DNA of 64,000 nucleotides from Arthrobacter sp. EPSL27 (GTDB lineage Bacteria; Actinomycetota; Actinomycetes; Actinomycetales; Micrococcaceae): NCBI RefSeq assembly GCF_001512305.1, contig NZ_LNUT01000004.1, positions 239,811 through 303,810 on the forward strand, given 5' to 3'. The translations under genes were made by a program, and so were the position numbers. Shown here piece after piece: positions 8,224 to 18,370 of this stretch (position 1 is the stretch's first letter; every line of letters begins with the position of its first letter). The notes under the pieces were generated by a model, which was not told the DNA's origin, did no database searches, and saw only the letters and a list, made by a program, of their open reading frames with translations.

Positions 8224-10230
8224 ATGACGGTGCCGGGTCAGACCGGGCCGCTGCCGCACCACGACGGCTCCGCCCTGTACGCCCCGCAGCAGCCGGACCT
8301 CGGCGACGAGGCCCTGCTGCGGGTCCGGATCCCGGCCGGCTGGGGACGCGCCTCCCGGGTGTGGCTCCGCTCGATCCACGACGGCGAGCCCCGCTACGCG
8401 CCCTGCACAAACCTGGGCGAGGCGGACGGCTGGGCCTGGTGGGAGGCGGCCATGACGGTCACCAACCCGGTGGCCCGCTACCGGTTCCTGCTGGAGGTCC
8501 CGGACGGACAGGCAGGGCCCGACGACGACGACGGCGGCGCCGCCAGCGAGGCAGGCAGTGCGGGCCGCACCCGGCGCTACTGGAGCCTCAACGCCCAGGG
8601 CCTCTTCAGCCGGGACGTCTCCGACTACGCCGACTTCCGCCTGGCCACGTTCCCCTCGGCGCCGCAGTGGCTCCGCACGGGCACGATGTACCAGGTCTTT
8701 CCGGACCGGTTTGCCCGCTCCGCCGCAGCCGAGCCCGGCATAGATATCCCCGCCGGGGGCTTCCCGGAGTGGGCCGTGCCCTGCAGCTGGGACACCACCG
8801 AGGTGCAGGGCGCCGGCCCGCAGACCCCGTACCAGTTCTACGGCGGGGACCTTGGCGGCATCACCGAAAAGCTGGACCACATCCAGCAGCTCGGGGCGGA
8901 CGTCATCTACCTGACGCCGTTCTTTCCCGCGCGTTCCAACCACCGCTACGACGCCTCCACCTTTGAGTCCGTGGATCCGCTCCTCGGCGGGGACCAGGCG
9001 CTGGTGGAGCTCGTCGCCGCGGCGCACGCCCGCGGCCTCAAGGTGATGGGGGACCTGACCGCCAACCACACCGGCGACGCCCACGAATGGTTCAGGCGGG
9101 CCCGCTCGGGACCCGGCTCACCTGAGGCGGGGTACTACCATTTCCACGCGGACGGCACCGGGTACGAGGCGTGGTACGGCGTAGCCTCGCTGCCCAAGCT
9201 CAACTGGACCTCGGACGCGCTCCGGGAACGGTTCGTCCTGGCGGACGACTCGCCCGTGGCGCGGTGGCTCAAACCACCGTTCAACCTGGACGGGTGGCGG
9301 ATCGACGTCGGGAATATGACCGGACGGCTTGGCGCCACGGACCTCAACCAGGACGTGGCCCGGCTGATCGCGCGACGGGTCCGGGAGATCAACCCGGACG
9401 CGGCGCTGCTGGCTGAAGCCACCAACGACGCCGCACCGGACTTCACCGGTGAACACTGGCACGGTGCCATGACCTACTCCAACTTCACCCGGCCGCTGTG
9501 GTCCTGGCTGGCCGGGGACGCCGCGCACGTCAACTTCTTCGGCACCCCACTGCCCGGTCCCAACCGGACCGGCGCGGAGGACTTCCTGGCCACGCACCTG
9601 GACCTCGCGGCAGCTTTCAGCTGGGACGTCCGGCAGCAGAACATGAACGCGCTGAACAGCCACGACACCGCCCGTGCCGCCACCGTGATGATCGACGGCG
9701 GCCAGCTGCTCGGCGCCGTGCTGATGTTCACGCTGCCCGGCGTCCCCGTGGTCTTCGCGGGCGACGAGTTCGGGCTCGAGGGGTACAACGGGGAAGCGTC
9801 CCGGACTCCGATGCCGTGGAACGACCCGGGCCGGGTCCGCACCGACCTCCGGGACGATTACGCCGCGCTCGCCGACCTGCGCCGGAATCAGCCCGCACTG
9901 ACCGGAGGCGGCATCCGGTGGCTGTATGCGCACGGCGACGCCATGGTGTTCATCCGGGAAACGGGCGCGGGCTCCGTGCTGGTGGCCGTGGCGCGGGCCG
10001 CGGCGGACGTGGTGCTGCCGGCCGGAGCGCTCACCGGCGCCCAGCTGGCGGCCCTTGCAGAGGCTCCGGCGTACGCCACCGGCCCCGTCGACGCCGTCCT
10101 ACCGGCTGCCCGGCAGGTCAGGGCGGATGCCGCCCCGCCAGGCGCCCTGATCTGCACCCGGGGCGCCGCGGCCGCCGTCTGGGTGCTCCCCGGCACCCTG
10201 CGGCCGCAGTCGGGCGCCGGCGGCGCCTGA
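8224..10230 (+). CDS. GH13 alpha-amylase/neopullulanase-type enzyme
   Basis: A 668-residue intracellular GH13 enzyme. Residues 1-145 form an N-terminal beta-sandwich-like domain resembling CBM34-type domains of cyclomaltodextrinases and neopullulanases. The barrel follows from MYQVFPDRFARS. Catalytic residues are Asp near 361 (GWRIDVGNM), Glu near 398 (LLAEATND) and Asp near 481 (NSHDTAR), with region I at DLTANHTGD. There is no signal peptide, so it should degrade imported maltodextrins or cyclodextrins in the cytoplasm. The coding sequence begins 2 bp after malG, making it the fourth gene of the operon. An Asp-rich stretch (DDDDGG, about residue 100) is an unusual linker. Precise linkage specificity is not readable from sequence. 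Confidence 0.92.
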   Translation: MTVPGQTGPLPHHDGSALYAPQQPDLGDEALLRVRIPAGWGRASRVWLRSIHDGEPRYAPCTNLGEADGWAWWEAAMTVTNPVARYRFLLEVPDGQAGPDDDDGGAASEAGSAGRTRRYWSLNAQGLFSRDVSDYADFRLATFPSAPQWLRTGTMYQVFPDRFARSAAAEPGIDIPAGGFPEWAVPCSWDTTEVQGAGPQTPYQFYGGDLGGITEKLDHIQQLGADVIYLTPFFPARSNHRYDASTFESVDPLLGGDQALVELVAAAHARGLKVMGDLTANHTGDAHEWFRRARSGPGSPEAGYYHFHADGTGYEAWYGVASLPKLNWTSDALRERFVLADDSPVARWLKPPFNLDGWRIDVGNMTGRLGATDLNQDVARLIARRVREINPDAALLAEATNDAAPDFTGEHWHGAMTYSNFTRPLWSWLAGDAAHVNFFGTPLPGPNRTGAEDFLATHLDLAAAFSWDVRQQNMNALNSHDTARAATVMIDGGQLLGAVLMFTLPGVPVVFAGDEFGLEGYNGEASRTPMPWNDPGRVRTDLRDDYAALADLRRNQPALTGGGIRWLYAHGDAMVFIRETGAGSVLVAVARAAADVVLPAGALTGAQLAALAEAPAYATGPVDAVLPAARQVRADAAPPGALICTRGAAAAVWVLPGTLRPQSGAGGA

Positions 10231-10285
10231 CCGGCCGGATGCGGGCCATAGACTGAAACCCGGATTCGAACGAACGGGAGACCCC

Positions 10286-11653
10286 ATGAGCATCATTGAC
10301 GAGCTCACCTCTGCCCTGGGCGCGGCGAAGGTCGCCCTGGACGCCCCCACGCTGGCCGCCTACGCCGTGGACCAGGCCCCGGTGCTGGATTACCAGCTGC
10401 CGCAGGCCGTGGTCCGGGCCGAAACGGTGGAGGAAGTCCAGGCCGTGGTCCGTGCCTGCGCGGCCCACGGCGTCCCGATCGTGGCCCGCGGCGCCGGGAC
10501 AGGTGTCTCCGGCGGCGCGCACGCGAGCCAGGGCTGCATCGTGCTGAGCCTGGAACGGATGAACCGCATCCTGGACCTCAGCCCGGATGACGAGACGGCC
10601 GTCGTCGAGCCCGGCGTCATCAACGCCGACCTTAACGCTGCTGCCGCCGTCCACGGGCTGATGTACGCCCCGGACCCGGCCAGCTTCAAGGTCTCCACCA
10701 TTGGCGGCAACGTGGCCACCAATGCGGGGGGACTGCGCTGCGCCAAGTACGGGGTGACCCGGGACTCGGTGCTGGCCCTCGACGTGGTGCTGGCTGACGG
10801 TTCGCTCATCCACACCGGCCACCAGACGTTCAAGGGCGTCGCCGGGTACGACCTCACCGCACTGTTCACCGGCTCCGAGGGAACCCTCGGAATCGTCGTC
10901 GGCATCACCGTCCGGCTCAAGTACCTGCCGCAGGACGTGCACACGGTGGCCGCGTTCTACCCGGACTTCCGCAGCGCAGCGGCGGGCGTCCTGGCCGTCG
11001 GCAAGGCGCGGGTGCAGCCGGCCATCATGGAGCTCCTGGACAGCGGCACCCTGGCCCAGCTCGATGCGATCCACGGCTCCGACCTCGCCGCCAGGGGGCA
11101 GTCACTGCTGCTGATCCAGACCGACGGCTTCGGCGCGGCGGCCGAGGCAGCGGCGATCCGCCCGGTCCTGGCAGCGGGCGGCGCGGTGGTGACCATGGAG
11201 GCCAGCGCTGAGGCGGAGCAGCTCGTGGAGCTGCGGCGCAACAGCCGGGGAGTGGAGGTCGACGACGAATACCGGGTGGGTGAGGACGTGGCCGTCCCGC
11301 GTTCCCGGATGGTGGACTACGTCGCGGAGCTGGAGGCCATGGCGGCCGCGTACGGGGTCAGCCTCAAGGTGGTGGCGCACGCCGGCGACGGGAACCTGCA
11401 CCCCACGTTCTGGGTGGACCGGGCCGACGCCGCTGCGGACACGGACGCGATGGAGCGGCTGGGCGCTGCCTTGGACAAGTCCATCACCGTGGCCCTGGCG
11501 ATGGGCGGCACCATCACCGGGGAGCACGGGATCGGGCAGTTCAAGCTGCGCTGGCTGGGGCTCGAGCAGAAGGAACCCGTGCGCGAACTGCAGCGCCGGA
11601 TCAAGGAACTCTTCGACCCGGCCGGCATCCTGAACCCCGGCAAGGCGATTTAG
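10286..11653 (+). CDS. FAD-linked oxidase (glycolate oxidase GlcD / D-lactate dehydrogenase type)
   Basis: A 455-residue flavoprotein. It has an N-terminal PCMH-type FAD-binding domain (IVARGAGTGVSGGAHA near 70-85, then the STIGGNVATNAGG segment), and a C-terminal FAD-oxidase domain with the HAGDGNLHPTF motif and the ending HGIGQFK...LFDPAGILNPGK. These are hallmarks of the GlcD/Dld2 group that oxidises glycolate or D-lactate (sometimes D-2-hydroxyglutarate) to the 2-oxoacid. No GlcE or GlcF partner is nearby, which favours a single-subunit D-lactate dehydrogenase-like enzyme. GGGAG precedes the ATG at 10286. It is convergent with the DUF4032 gene. Confidence 0.88.
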   Translation: MSIIDELTSALGAAKVALDAPTLAAYAVDQAPVLDYQLPQAVVRAETVEEVQAVVRACAAHGVPIVARGAGTGVSGGAHASQGCIVLSLERMNRILDLSPDDETAVVEPGVINADLNAAAAVHGLMYAPDPASFKVSTIGGNVATNAGGLRCAKYGVTRDSVLALDVVLADGSLIHTGHQTFKGVAGYDLTALFTGSEGTLGIVVGITVRLKYLPQDVHTVAAFYPDFRSAAAGVLAVGKARVQPAIMELLDSGTLAQLDAIHGSDLAARGQSLLLIQTDGFGAAAEAAAIRPVLAAGGAVVTMEASAEAEQLVELRRNSRGVEVDDEYRVGEDVAVPRSRMVDYVAELEAMAAAYGVSLKVVAHAGDGNLHPTFWVDRADAAADTDAMERLGAALDKSITVALAMGGTITGEHGIGQFKLRWLGLEQKEPVRELQRRIKELFDPAGILNPGKAI

Positions 11654-11682
11654 CCCGCTGACGTAGCCCAGCTGCGCTGGAT

Positions 11683-13116
11683 CTAGTCGTCGGCGTCCGG
11701 GTACTCCTCGATGGACTCGTCCGCGCCGTAGCGGGATTCCTCATTCTCCACTTCGAGGATCTTGAGCATGCCCGTGTCCGGATTCAGCATGATCGCCGCC
11801 TCGTCCCGCCGGTGGCGGAGCTCGGAGTCGATGTAGGACTGCACGGCCTCGGCCAGCGGGATGTGCCGGTTCTCCTTCTCCGACATGTACCAGCGGTGCT
11901 CCAGGATCTCGTGCACGGCTTCCGCCGGCTCCAGCTTCCCGGACAGGTCGCGGGGGATGGACCGGACCACGGGTTCGAAGATCTGGCTGACCCACAGGTG
12001 GGCGCTGTATTCCTCGTCCATGCCGGGATTGTTGTCCGCGCGGAAGGAGTCCATGTCGTTCAGGAGCCGGCGGGCCTGGTTCTCCTGCGCGTCGAGCCCG
12101 GTGAGGCGCAACAACCGCCGCTGGTGGTGGCCGGCGTCCACCACCTTGGGCTGCAGCTGGATGGTGGAACCGTTCTGGGTAGTCTTGATGGCGTATTCCT
12201 CGACGTCGAACCCCAGTTCGTTGAGCCGCCGGATGCGGGCTGCCACACGCCAGCGCTCGCCGATTTCGAACGATTCCTTCTCGGTCAGCTCGGTCCAGAG
12301 GCGCCGGTAGCTGTCCATGATGAGCTCGCTCGTGGCCACGGGGTCCACTTTTTCCTCGATGAGGCCGCCGTCGAGGAGGTCCATCAGTTCACCGGCGATG
12401 TTGACCCGGGCGATTTCCAGGTCATATTCGCGCTGGCCCGTGGAGAGATCGGGATACAGCTCACCGGTTTCCGCGTCCACGAGGTAGGCGGCGAACGCGC
12501 CGGCGTCGCGCCGGAACAGGGTGTTGGACAGCGACACGTCGCCCCAGTAGAAGCCGATCAGGTGCAACCGGACCAGCAGCAGGGCCTGGGCATCGATCAG
12601 CCGGGTGAGCGTGTCCTTGCGCAGCATCTGCGAGAAGAGGGCACGGTACGGCATGGAGAACTTCAGGTGCCGGGTGACCAACACGGGGTTCAGCGGCCGG
12701 CCGTCCGGCGTGGTGCGGCCCGTGATGACGGCCACCGGTTCCACGCAGGGAACGTCCAGCCGGGCGAGCTTGCGGAGCATGTGGTACTCGTGGCGGGCCA
12801 CGTGCTCGGAGGTTTCCTTGATGGCGATCACCGAGCCGCCCAGGTGGGCGAAGCGCACAATGTGCCGGGAGATGCCGCGGGGGAGCGCGGCGAGGTACTC
12901 CGCCGGCCAGTCCTCGAGGGCGATGTGCCACGGGAGGTCCAGGAGCTCCGGCTCGGTGGCGGCGGCCGTGATGCTCAGGGAACTGGACGCCATGGACTTG
13001 CTGTCATTGGCGCTGGCGGCTTCGAACCGGGGCAGTTTGCCGATCTGACCGTAGTCGGTGGGTTCGTCGTGCCAGTGGGCGCCGTTGTCCTCGGTGCTGG
13101 AGTTTCGCTCGGTCAT
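11683..13116 (-). CDS. DUF4032 protein with kinase-like domain
   Basis: A 477-residue cytoplasmic protein found widely in actinobacteria. The N-terminal half resembles lipopolysaccharide/choline-kinase-like folds: a candidate ATP-anchoring lysine in SVIAIKETSEH, a catalytic-loop-like YWGDVSLSNTLF (GDxxxxN) and a metal-site-like LVDAETGE. The C-terminal half (about 260-430) is the DUF4032 region containing DAGHHQRRLLRLTG and HRWYMSEKENR. The role is unknown; a small-molecule or glycan kinase is conceivable but is inference. It lies between an oxidase gene (convergent) and msmK, separated from msmK by a hairpin, so it probably has its own promoter. Confidence 0.85.
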   Translation of the reverse strand: MTERNSSTEDNGAHWHDEPTDYGQIGKLPRFEAASANDSKSMASSSLSITAAATEPELLDLPWHIALEDWPAEYLAALPRGISRHIVRFAHLGGSVIAIKETSEHVARHEYHMLRKLARLDVPCVEPVAVITGRTTPDGRPLNPVLVTRHLKFSMPYRALFSQMLRKDTLTRLIDAQALLLVRLHLIGFYWGDVSLSNTLFRRDAGAFAAYLVDAETGELYPDLSTGQREYDLEIARVNIAGELMDLLDGGLIEEKVDPVATSELIMDSYRRLWTELTEKESFEIGERWRVAARIRRLNELGFDVEEYAIKTTQNGSTIQLQPKVVDAGHHQRRLLRLTGLDAQENQARRLLNDMDSFRADNNPGMDEEYSAHLWVSQIFEPVVRSIPRDLSGKLEPAEAVHEILEHRWYMSEKENRHIPLAEAVQSYIDSELRHRRDEAAIMLNPDTGMLKILEVENEESRYGADESIEEYPDADD

Positions 13117-13182
13117 AAACCAATTCTTCCGTACTCAGGGCGGCGGCCCTAACGAAGAGGTGCTGCAGGGCAGGTTTAACGC

Positions 13183-13219
13183 CCGACGGCGGCCCTCCAA
13201 AGGGGAGGACCGCCGTCGG
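13183..13219 (-). terminator. Terminator hairpin downstream of msmK
   Basis: A long stem (10 bp, one mismatch, then 5 bp) of CCGACGGCGG/CCGCCGTCGG plus CCTCC/GGAGG lies 70 bp beyond the msmK stop. It separates msmK from the co-oriented DUF4032 gene. The U-run is poor. Confidence 0.7.
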
Positions 13220-13288
13220 ATCTAACCAGGGCCCACGCCGGCAGGGTTCCCTGGCCGAAGCGGAGCGAGGTTAGGGTGCCGGTGGGGA

Positions 13289-14371
<1,083 letters not shown>

Positions 14372-14427
14372 AGTTATCAATCCCTTCACCGGCAGGTACG
14401 TGCCGGACGATCCGTTGTGAATGGTCT

Positions 14428-14456
14428 TTTTATTCGATTGTTAATTCAGTTGTCAG
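14428..14456 (-). promoter_or_regulatory. Likely msmK promoter
   Basis: On the minus strand CTGACA, a 17-base spacer and ATAAAA resemble a sigma-70 promoter. The predicted start is about 50 bases upstream of the msmK GTG. A region unusually AT-rich for this genome supports it. Confidence 0.5.
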
Positions 14457-14471
14457 CACCTGGTCGTGCGC

Positions 14472-14499
14472 ATACTCCCCGGCGGAGGCCGAGGAGTAT
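14472..14499. repeat. Inverted repeat in the msmK upstream region
   Basis: ATACTCCCCGG and CCGAGGAGTAT form an 11-bp stem with one imperfect pair around a 6-base loop. It lies between the promoter and the CRP-like site and could be an operator; no regulator is known. Confidence 0.4.
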
Positions 14500-14520
14500 C
14501 CAATGACGCCGCACGGTACT

Positions 14521-14536
14521 TGTGCGCCACATCACA
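14521..14536. promoter_or_regulatory. CRP/GlxR-like site upstream of msmK
   Basis: TGTGCGCCACATCACA matches TGTGA-N6-TCACA with one mismatch and is identical at 14 of 16 positions, including all six spacer bases, to the site at 4068 in front of malE. Confidence 0.6.
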
Positions 14537-14629
14537 ACCCAGAGTATGTCAGATTTTTCCTAAATGGGCCAAAAAGTTACGGATGTCACATGTGATTCGG
14601 CCGACTTTGGGTGCCGGGTGCGCTAGGGG

Positions 14630-15442
14630 TCACAGGCCAAGGGCGCGCTTCCGTTCCCGCAGAAGGGCCTCCAGCAGCTCGGCGACGTAGACCGGAGCCT
14701 CCACGCGGAACTGGGCCTGGGTGAAGTCCAGCCCCACCTTTACGCCGAGGTCTCCGGGCAGCAACCGGGCCAAGGCGTCCTCGTCGGTGGTGTCGTCGCC
14801 GGCGAAGATGGTGGCCGTGGCGCCGGTGGCCTGGCGCAGGAAGGACACGCCCTCGCCCTTGGAGGCATGCACCACGGAGGTCTCCAGCACCCGGTTCCCG
14901 CTCTTCAGGTAAACACCCGGCCGGTCCTGCAGGACGGCGCGGGCCGCGGCGACGGCGTCGGCCGCGACGTCGTCCGCGGCAAGGCGGGTGTGGAGGACGA
15001 CGCCGGCCGGCTTGTCCTCGAGCAGGGTGCCCGGAGCCACCTCGACGATGCCCTCGAGCTCACGCCGGACGTCGGCGAGGAGTTCCCGGCGTTCGTCGTC
15101 GAGCTCCAACTTCGCGGACCCGGGGCCCATCCAGACCTCCGCGCCGTGGCTGCCGATCAGCAGGGTCTTCTCCGGGGGAAACGCGACCGCCCGCAGGCTG
15201 TCGAGGGCGCGGCCCGAGATGAGCGCCGTCGTCGTCCGCGGCAGTTCGGTAAGGGCGGCGAAGGCCGCTGCCGAGCGGGGGAGGGAGCGGGCATCCGCCG
15301 CGTGGTCCACCAGCGGCGCCATGGTGCCGTCAAAGTCCATCGCGACCAGCAGGTGTTCGGTGCCCGCGATCCGCCGGACGGCGTCCAGCAGCTCGGGGGA
15401 GAGCGACAGCGGGGTCTGCTCCTGTGCGGGGTCAGGAGTCAT
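14630..15442 (-). CDS. otsB: Trehalose-6-phosphate phosphatase
   Basis: A 270-residue HAD-superfamily phosphatase that removes phosphate from trehalose 6-phosphate. Motif I MDFDGT gives the nucleophile Asp36 and Asp38, TALISGRAL covers motif II, a conserved Lys lies in VVHASKGEGVSFL, and motif IV is FAGDDTTDEDA. The ATG at 15442 overlaps the otsA 3' end by 11 bp; a TTG at 15451 has a slightly better placed AAGGA site and would add three residues. It is coupled with otsA as the OtsAB trehalose pathway, used for osmoprotection and stress tolerance. Confidence 0.93.
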   Translation of the reverse strand: MTPDPAQEQTPLSLSPELLDAVRRIAGTEHLLVAMDFDGTMAPLVDHAADARSLPRSAAAFAALTELPRTTTALISGRALDSLRAVAFPPEKTLLIGSHGAEVWMGPGSAKLELDDERRELLADVRRELEGIVEVAPGTLLEDKPAGVVLHTRLAADDVAADAVAAARAVLQDRPGVYLKSGNRVLETSVVHASKGEGVSFLRQATGATATIFAGDDTTDEDALARLLPGDLGVKVGLDFTQAQFRVEAPVYVAELLEALLRERKRALGL

Positions 15443-16964
15443 CGCGGACAACCTTTTCCTTCAGGGCGTTCAGGAAATCCGAGGACCAGAGGTCGACGTC
15501 GTGGTCCAGGATCTGCTTGCGCATGGCCCGCATCCGGCGGGCAGCCTCGGCAGGCTGCATGTCCACGGCCCTCATGATGGTGTCCTTGAGGCCGTCGATG
15601 TCGTGCGGGTTCATCAGCAGGGCCTGCTTGAGCTGGTCCGCGGCGCCGGCGAATTCGCTCAGCACCAGGGCGCCGTCGTTCTTGGTCCGGGCGGTGACGT
15701 ATTCCTTGGCCACCAGGTTCATCCCGTCCCGCAGGGCGGTGACGAGCATAACGTCCGCCGCCAGGTAGAGCGCCACCATCTCCTCGATGGGGTAGCTGTG
15801 GTGCAGGTAGCGGACCGCCGTGTTCTGCATGGTGTCGTAGGTGCCGTTGATGTGCCCCACGGTGCCTTCGACTTCCTCGCGCAGCAGCCGGTACTGCTCC
15901 ACACGCTCCCGGCTGGGGCTGGCCACCTGGATCAGGGTGGCGCCTTCCACCGTCACCTTGCCGTCCGCCAGCAGTTCCTCGTAGGCCTTGAGCCGGTGCC
16001 GGATGCCCTTGGTGTAGTCGAGTCGGTCGACGCCGAGGAGGATGGTCTTGGGGTTGCCGAGGTCCCGGCGGATCTGCTGGGCGCGCTCGATGATCTCGGG
16101 CTTCTGCGCAAGCTCGCTGATCTGCTTGACGTCAATGGAGATGGGAAATGCCTGCGCGCGGGCAATATGGGTGGTTTGGCCGTCGCTGCCCTTGACGTGG
16201 ACCTGCTGCTGCTTGACGCTGGCGCCGAGGAAGCGGCGGGCGGAGCGCATGAAGTTGCCGGCGTCACTGCTGCGCTGGAAGCCCACCAGGTCCGCCCCGA
16301 GCAGCCCGTCGATGATGGCACGGCGCCACGGCAGCTGGGCGAAAATCTCCGGCGGCGGGAAGGGGATGTGGTTGAAGAAGCCGATCTTCAGGTCCGGCCG
16401 CGCCTCGCGCAGCATTTTGGGGACGAGCTGCAGCTGGTAGTCCTGCACCCAGACGGTCGCCCCGGCGGCGGCATGGTGGATGACGGCGTCCGCGAACCGG
16501 CGGTTGACCTTGCGGTACGAATCCCACCACTTTCGGTGGAACTCCGGCGGGGCAATCACATCGTGGTAGAGCGGCCACAGGGTGGCGTTGGAGAAGCCCT
16601 CGTAGAAGAGTTCGATGTCGTGCGTGCTCAGCTGGACCGGCACCAGGTCGATGCCGCCGTGGCTGAACGGCTGAAGGTGCTCGTCCGGGGCGCCGTGCCA
16701 GCCCACCCAGGCGCCGTCGGTCTTGGCCATCATGGGCGCGAGGGCCGTGACCAGTCCGCCGGGGGAGCGGCGCCAGCCGTCCTCGCAACCCGGCTCGTCC
16801 GGGGAGCAGCGGTCCACCGGCAGGCGGTTGGACACCACCATAAAGTCATACTGCGCGTCGGGATCGGTACCGTCCGTGCCGTGCGCAGCTGTGCTGTGCG
16901 CGGACTCTCCTGCGGATTCGTCCGCTGATTCCAGACGTGGTTCGGCGTGTTGCGTGGCCTGCAT
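15432..16964 (-). CDS. otsA: Trehalose-6-phosphate synthase
   Basis: A 510-residue GT20 glycosyltransferase that transfers glucose from a nucleotide sugar to glucose 6-phosphate. Recognisable segments are MVVSNRLPVDR near the start, WVGWHGAPDE, VWVQDYQLQLVPKMLR, GVDRLDYTKGI (phosphate/sugar binding), and the C-terminal DGMNLVAKEYV. A Glu/Ser/Ala-rich N-terminal stretch of about 40 residues precedes the domain. The start is the ATG at 16964, with AGGGGG 5 bases upstream; the frame is open further but lacks a site. It is followed directly by otsB in one operon. Confidence 0.94.
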   Translation of the reverse strand: MQATQHAEPRLESADESAGESAHSTAAHGTDGTDPDAQYDFMVVSNRLPVDRCSPDEPGCEDGWRRSPGGLVTALAPMMAKTDGAWVGWHGAPDEHLQPFSHGGIDLVPVQLSTHDIELFYEGFSNATLWPLYHDVIAPPEFHRKWWDSYRKVNRRFADAVIHHAAAGATVWVQDYQLQLVPKMLREARPDLKIGFFNHIPFPPPEIFAQLPWRRAIIDGLLGADLVGFQRSSDAGNFMRSARRFLGASVKQQQVHVKGSDGQTTHIARAQAFPISIDVKQISELAQKPEIIERAQQIRRDLGNPKTILLGVDRLDYTKGIRHRLKAYEELLADGKVTVEGATLIQVASPSRERVEQYRLLREEVEGTVGHINGTYDTMQNTAVRYLHHSYPIEEMVALYLAADVMLVTALRDGMNLVAKEYVTARTKNDGALVLSEFAGAADQLKQALLMNPHDIDGLKDTIMRAVDMQPAEAARRMRAMRKQILDHDVDLWSSDFLNALKEKVVRDDS

Positions 16965-17165
16965 TGGTGCCCCCTGGGGATCGCTCGTGGCTCCTCTCCA
17001 CCCTAGTCGGGGGGAATCATCTGTGCTATTCACCCGTTGGGCGGCTGCTATTCACCCGTGGGGCGGCGTGGGGGATTGTTGAAAGCGCAAGTTCCCAGTT
17101 TTCTCCCCTAAAATGATGAATTGCCACGCAAGTGGACACCACCGGCCGATCGACCCGAGGAACTA

Positions 17166-18056
17166 ATGAGCCCCGCAAACGAACCCCGTCAGTCCAAATC
17201 TGAGCGAACTGCCGCGGCGCGGGAGAAAGCCCGTGAGATCCGCGAAGCGCAGCTGAAGAAGGACAAGCGCAACAAGCTGCTCATCGGCTGGGGCATCGTT
17301 GCCGCCGTCGTCGCCATCATTGTGGTGGTGGCCCTGGTGGTCACTTCGAACATCCAGAACAACGCCCCGGTTGCCGACGAGGGCCCCACTCCGGCCAACG
17401 GCAACGTGTACGGCGGTGTCACGCTGCTGGCCAACTCCGAGGTGGCGAAGACCGAGCCTGCAACGGTCCGGGTGGCCGACATTCCCGCTCCGGCGGACAC
17501 CCCGCCGGCTACAGTGACCGCCCCCGGCGCTGAAGCCGAGGCGGGCAAGCCGGTGAAGGTGGTCCTCTACATCGACTTCATCTGCCCTGTGTGCAAGAAC
17601 TTCGAGACCCAGTACAACGAGACGCTCACCAACCTCCGCAACGAGGGCAAGATCAGCGTCGAGTACCGTCCGCTCGGGTTCCTGGACACCCGCTCCACCA
17701 CCAACTACTCCTCCCGTGCGGCCAACGCCGCTGCCTGTGTGGTGAACGAATCGCCGGAGAAGTACGCCGACTTCGTCAACGTGCTTTTCGAGAAGCAGCC
17801 GGCTGAAGGCGGCGCCGGCATCTCCGATGCGGACCTGAAGAAGATGGCCACGGACGTCGGCGCCAAGAGCATTGACACCTGCGTGGAGGAAAAGACCTTC
17901 CGCCCGTGGGTGAAGTACACCACGCAGCAGGCGGCGTCGATCGGTGTCACCGGCACGCCGACCGTCTTCGTGGACGGCCAGCAGTGGGGCAAGGGCGAGA
18001 GCGCCCAGACCCCGTTCGAGGAGTTCCTCCAGGCAGCCATCGACGCCAAGCAGTAA
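17166..18056 (+). CDS. Membrane-anchored DsbA-family thiol oxidoreductase
   Basis: A 296-residue protein with a charged N-terminal cytoplasmic tail (about 40 residues, rich in Arg, Lys, Glu), one membrane segment (LLIGWGIVAAVVAIIVVVAL) and an extracytoplasmic thioredoxin-like domain. The active site CPVC is near residues 140-143 in YIDFICPVCKNF, and the cis-proline loop is in VTGTPTVFVDG. This is the actinobacterial DsbA/MdbA-like architecture used for disulfide formation in exported proteins. The ATG at 17166 is preceded by GAGG; the upstream in-frame ATG at 17121 lacks a site. A strong terminator follows at 18081. Confidence 0.9.
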   Translation: MSPANEPRQSKSERTAAAREKAREIREAQLKKDKRNKLLIGWGIVAAVVAIIVVVALVVTSNIQNNAPVADEGPTPANGNVYGGVTLLANSEVAKTEPATVRVADIPAPADTPPATVTAPGAEAEAGKPVKVVLYIDFICPVCKNFETQYNETLTNLRNEGKISVEYRPLGFLDTRSTTNYSSRAANAAACVVNESPEKYADFVNVLFEKQPAEGGAGISDADLKKMATDVGAKSIDTCVEEKTFRPWVKYTTQQAASIGVTGTPTVFVDGQQWGKGESAQTPFEEFLQAAIDAKQ

Positions 18057-18080
18057 GCGGTTCTGCCAGCAGATCGGCGC

Positions 18081-18120
18081 AGGCCCGGTTCCGGATTCTT
18101 CCGGGGCCGGGCCTGTTTTT
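18081..18120 (+). terminator. Rho-independent terminator after the DsbA-like gene
   Basis: A 14-bp stem with two G-U pairs closes a six-base loop (ATTCTT) and is followed by GTTTTT. Confidence 0.88.
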
Positions 18121-18204
18121 ATCCCCGGGCGTCCGTGGGCTACCCTTATCTAGCGCACGGCACAGGGGCCCGCACCGCGGCCCGGTGCCCGCCAGCGCAG
18201 GAAT

Positions 18205-18281
18205 GCCTCCTTAGCTCAGTTGGCCAGAGCACCGCTCTTGTAAAGCGGGGGTCGTCGGTTCGAATCCGACAGGGGGCCCCA
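18205..18281 (+). tRNA. tRNA-Thr (anticodon TGT)
   Basis: A complete cloverleaf: acceptor arm GCCTCCT with AGGGGGC, D-arm TAGCTCAGTTGG, anticodon stem CCGCT/AGCGG around loop CTTGTAA (anticodon TGT at 18239-18241), and T-arm with GGTTCGAATCC. The 3' CCA is encoded (18279-18281). The anticodon reads ACA and related threonine codons. A strong terminator follows immediately. Confidence 0.96.
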
Positions 18282-18283
18282 CT

Positions 18284-18327
18284 AACCCCTCCGTTCCGGC
18301 GATTTTGCCCGGAACGGAGGGGTTTTT
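18284..18327 (+). terminator. tRNA-Thr terminator
   Basis: A perfect 16-bp stem (AACCCCTCCGTTCCGG and complement) with a nine-base loop runs into a run of five T residues. Confidence 0.93.
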
Positions 18328-18370
18328 CGCTGTGCAGGTAGAGCGCCGATGCATCATCCGACGGTGATTT

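Noticed and set aside
14583..14596. Palindrome TCACATGTGA upstream of msmK as a second CRP site.
   Set aside because: The half-sites are in the wrong order and spacing for TGTGA-N6-TCACA.
18135..18341. Small open frame covering the tRNA-Thr region.
   Set aside because: It overlaps the tRNA and two terminators and has no protein features.
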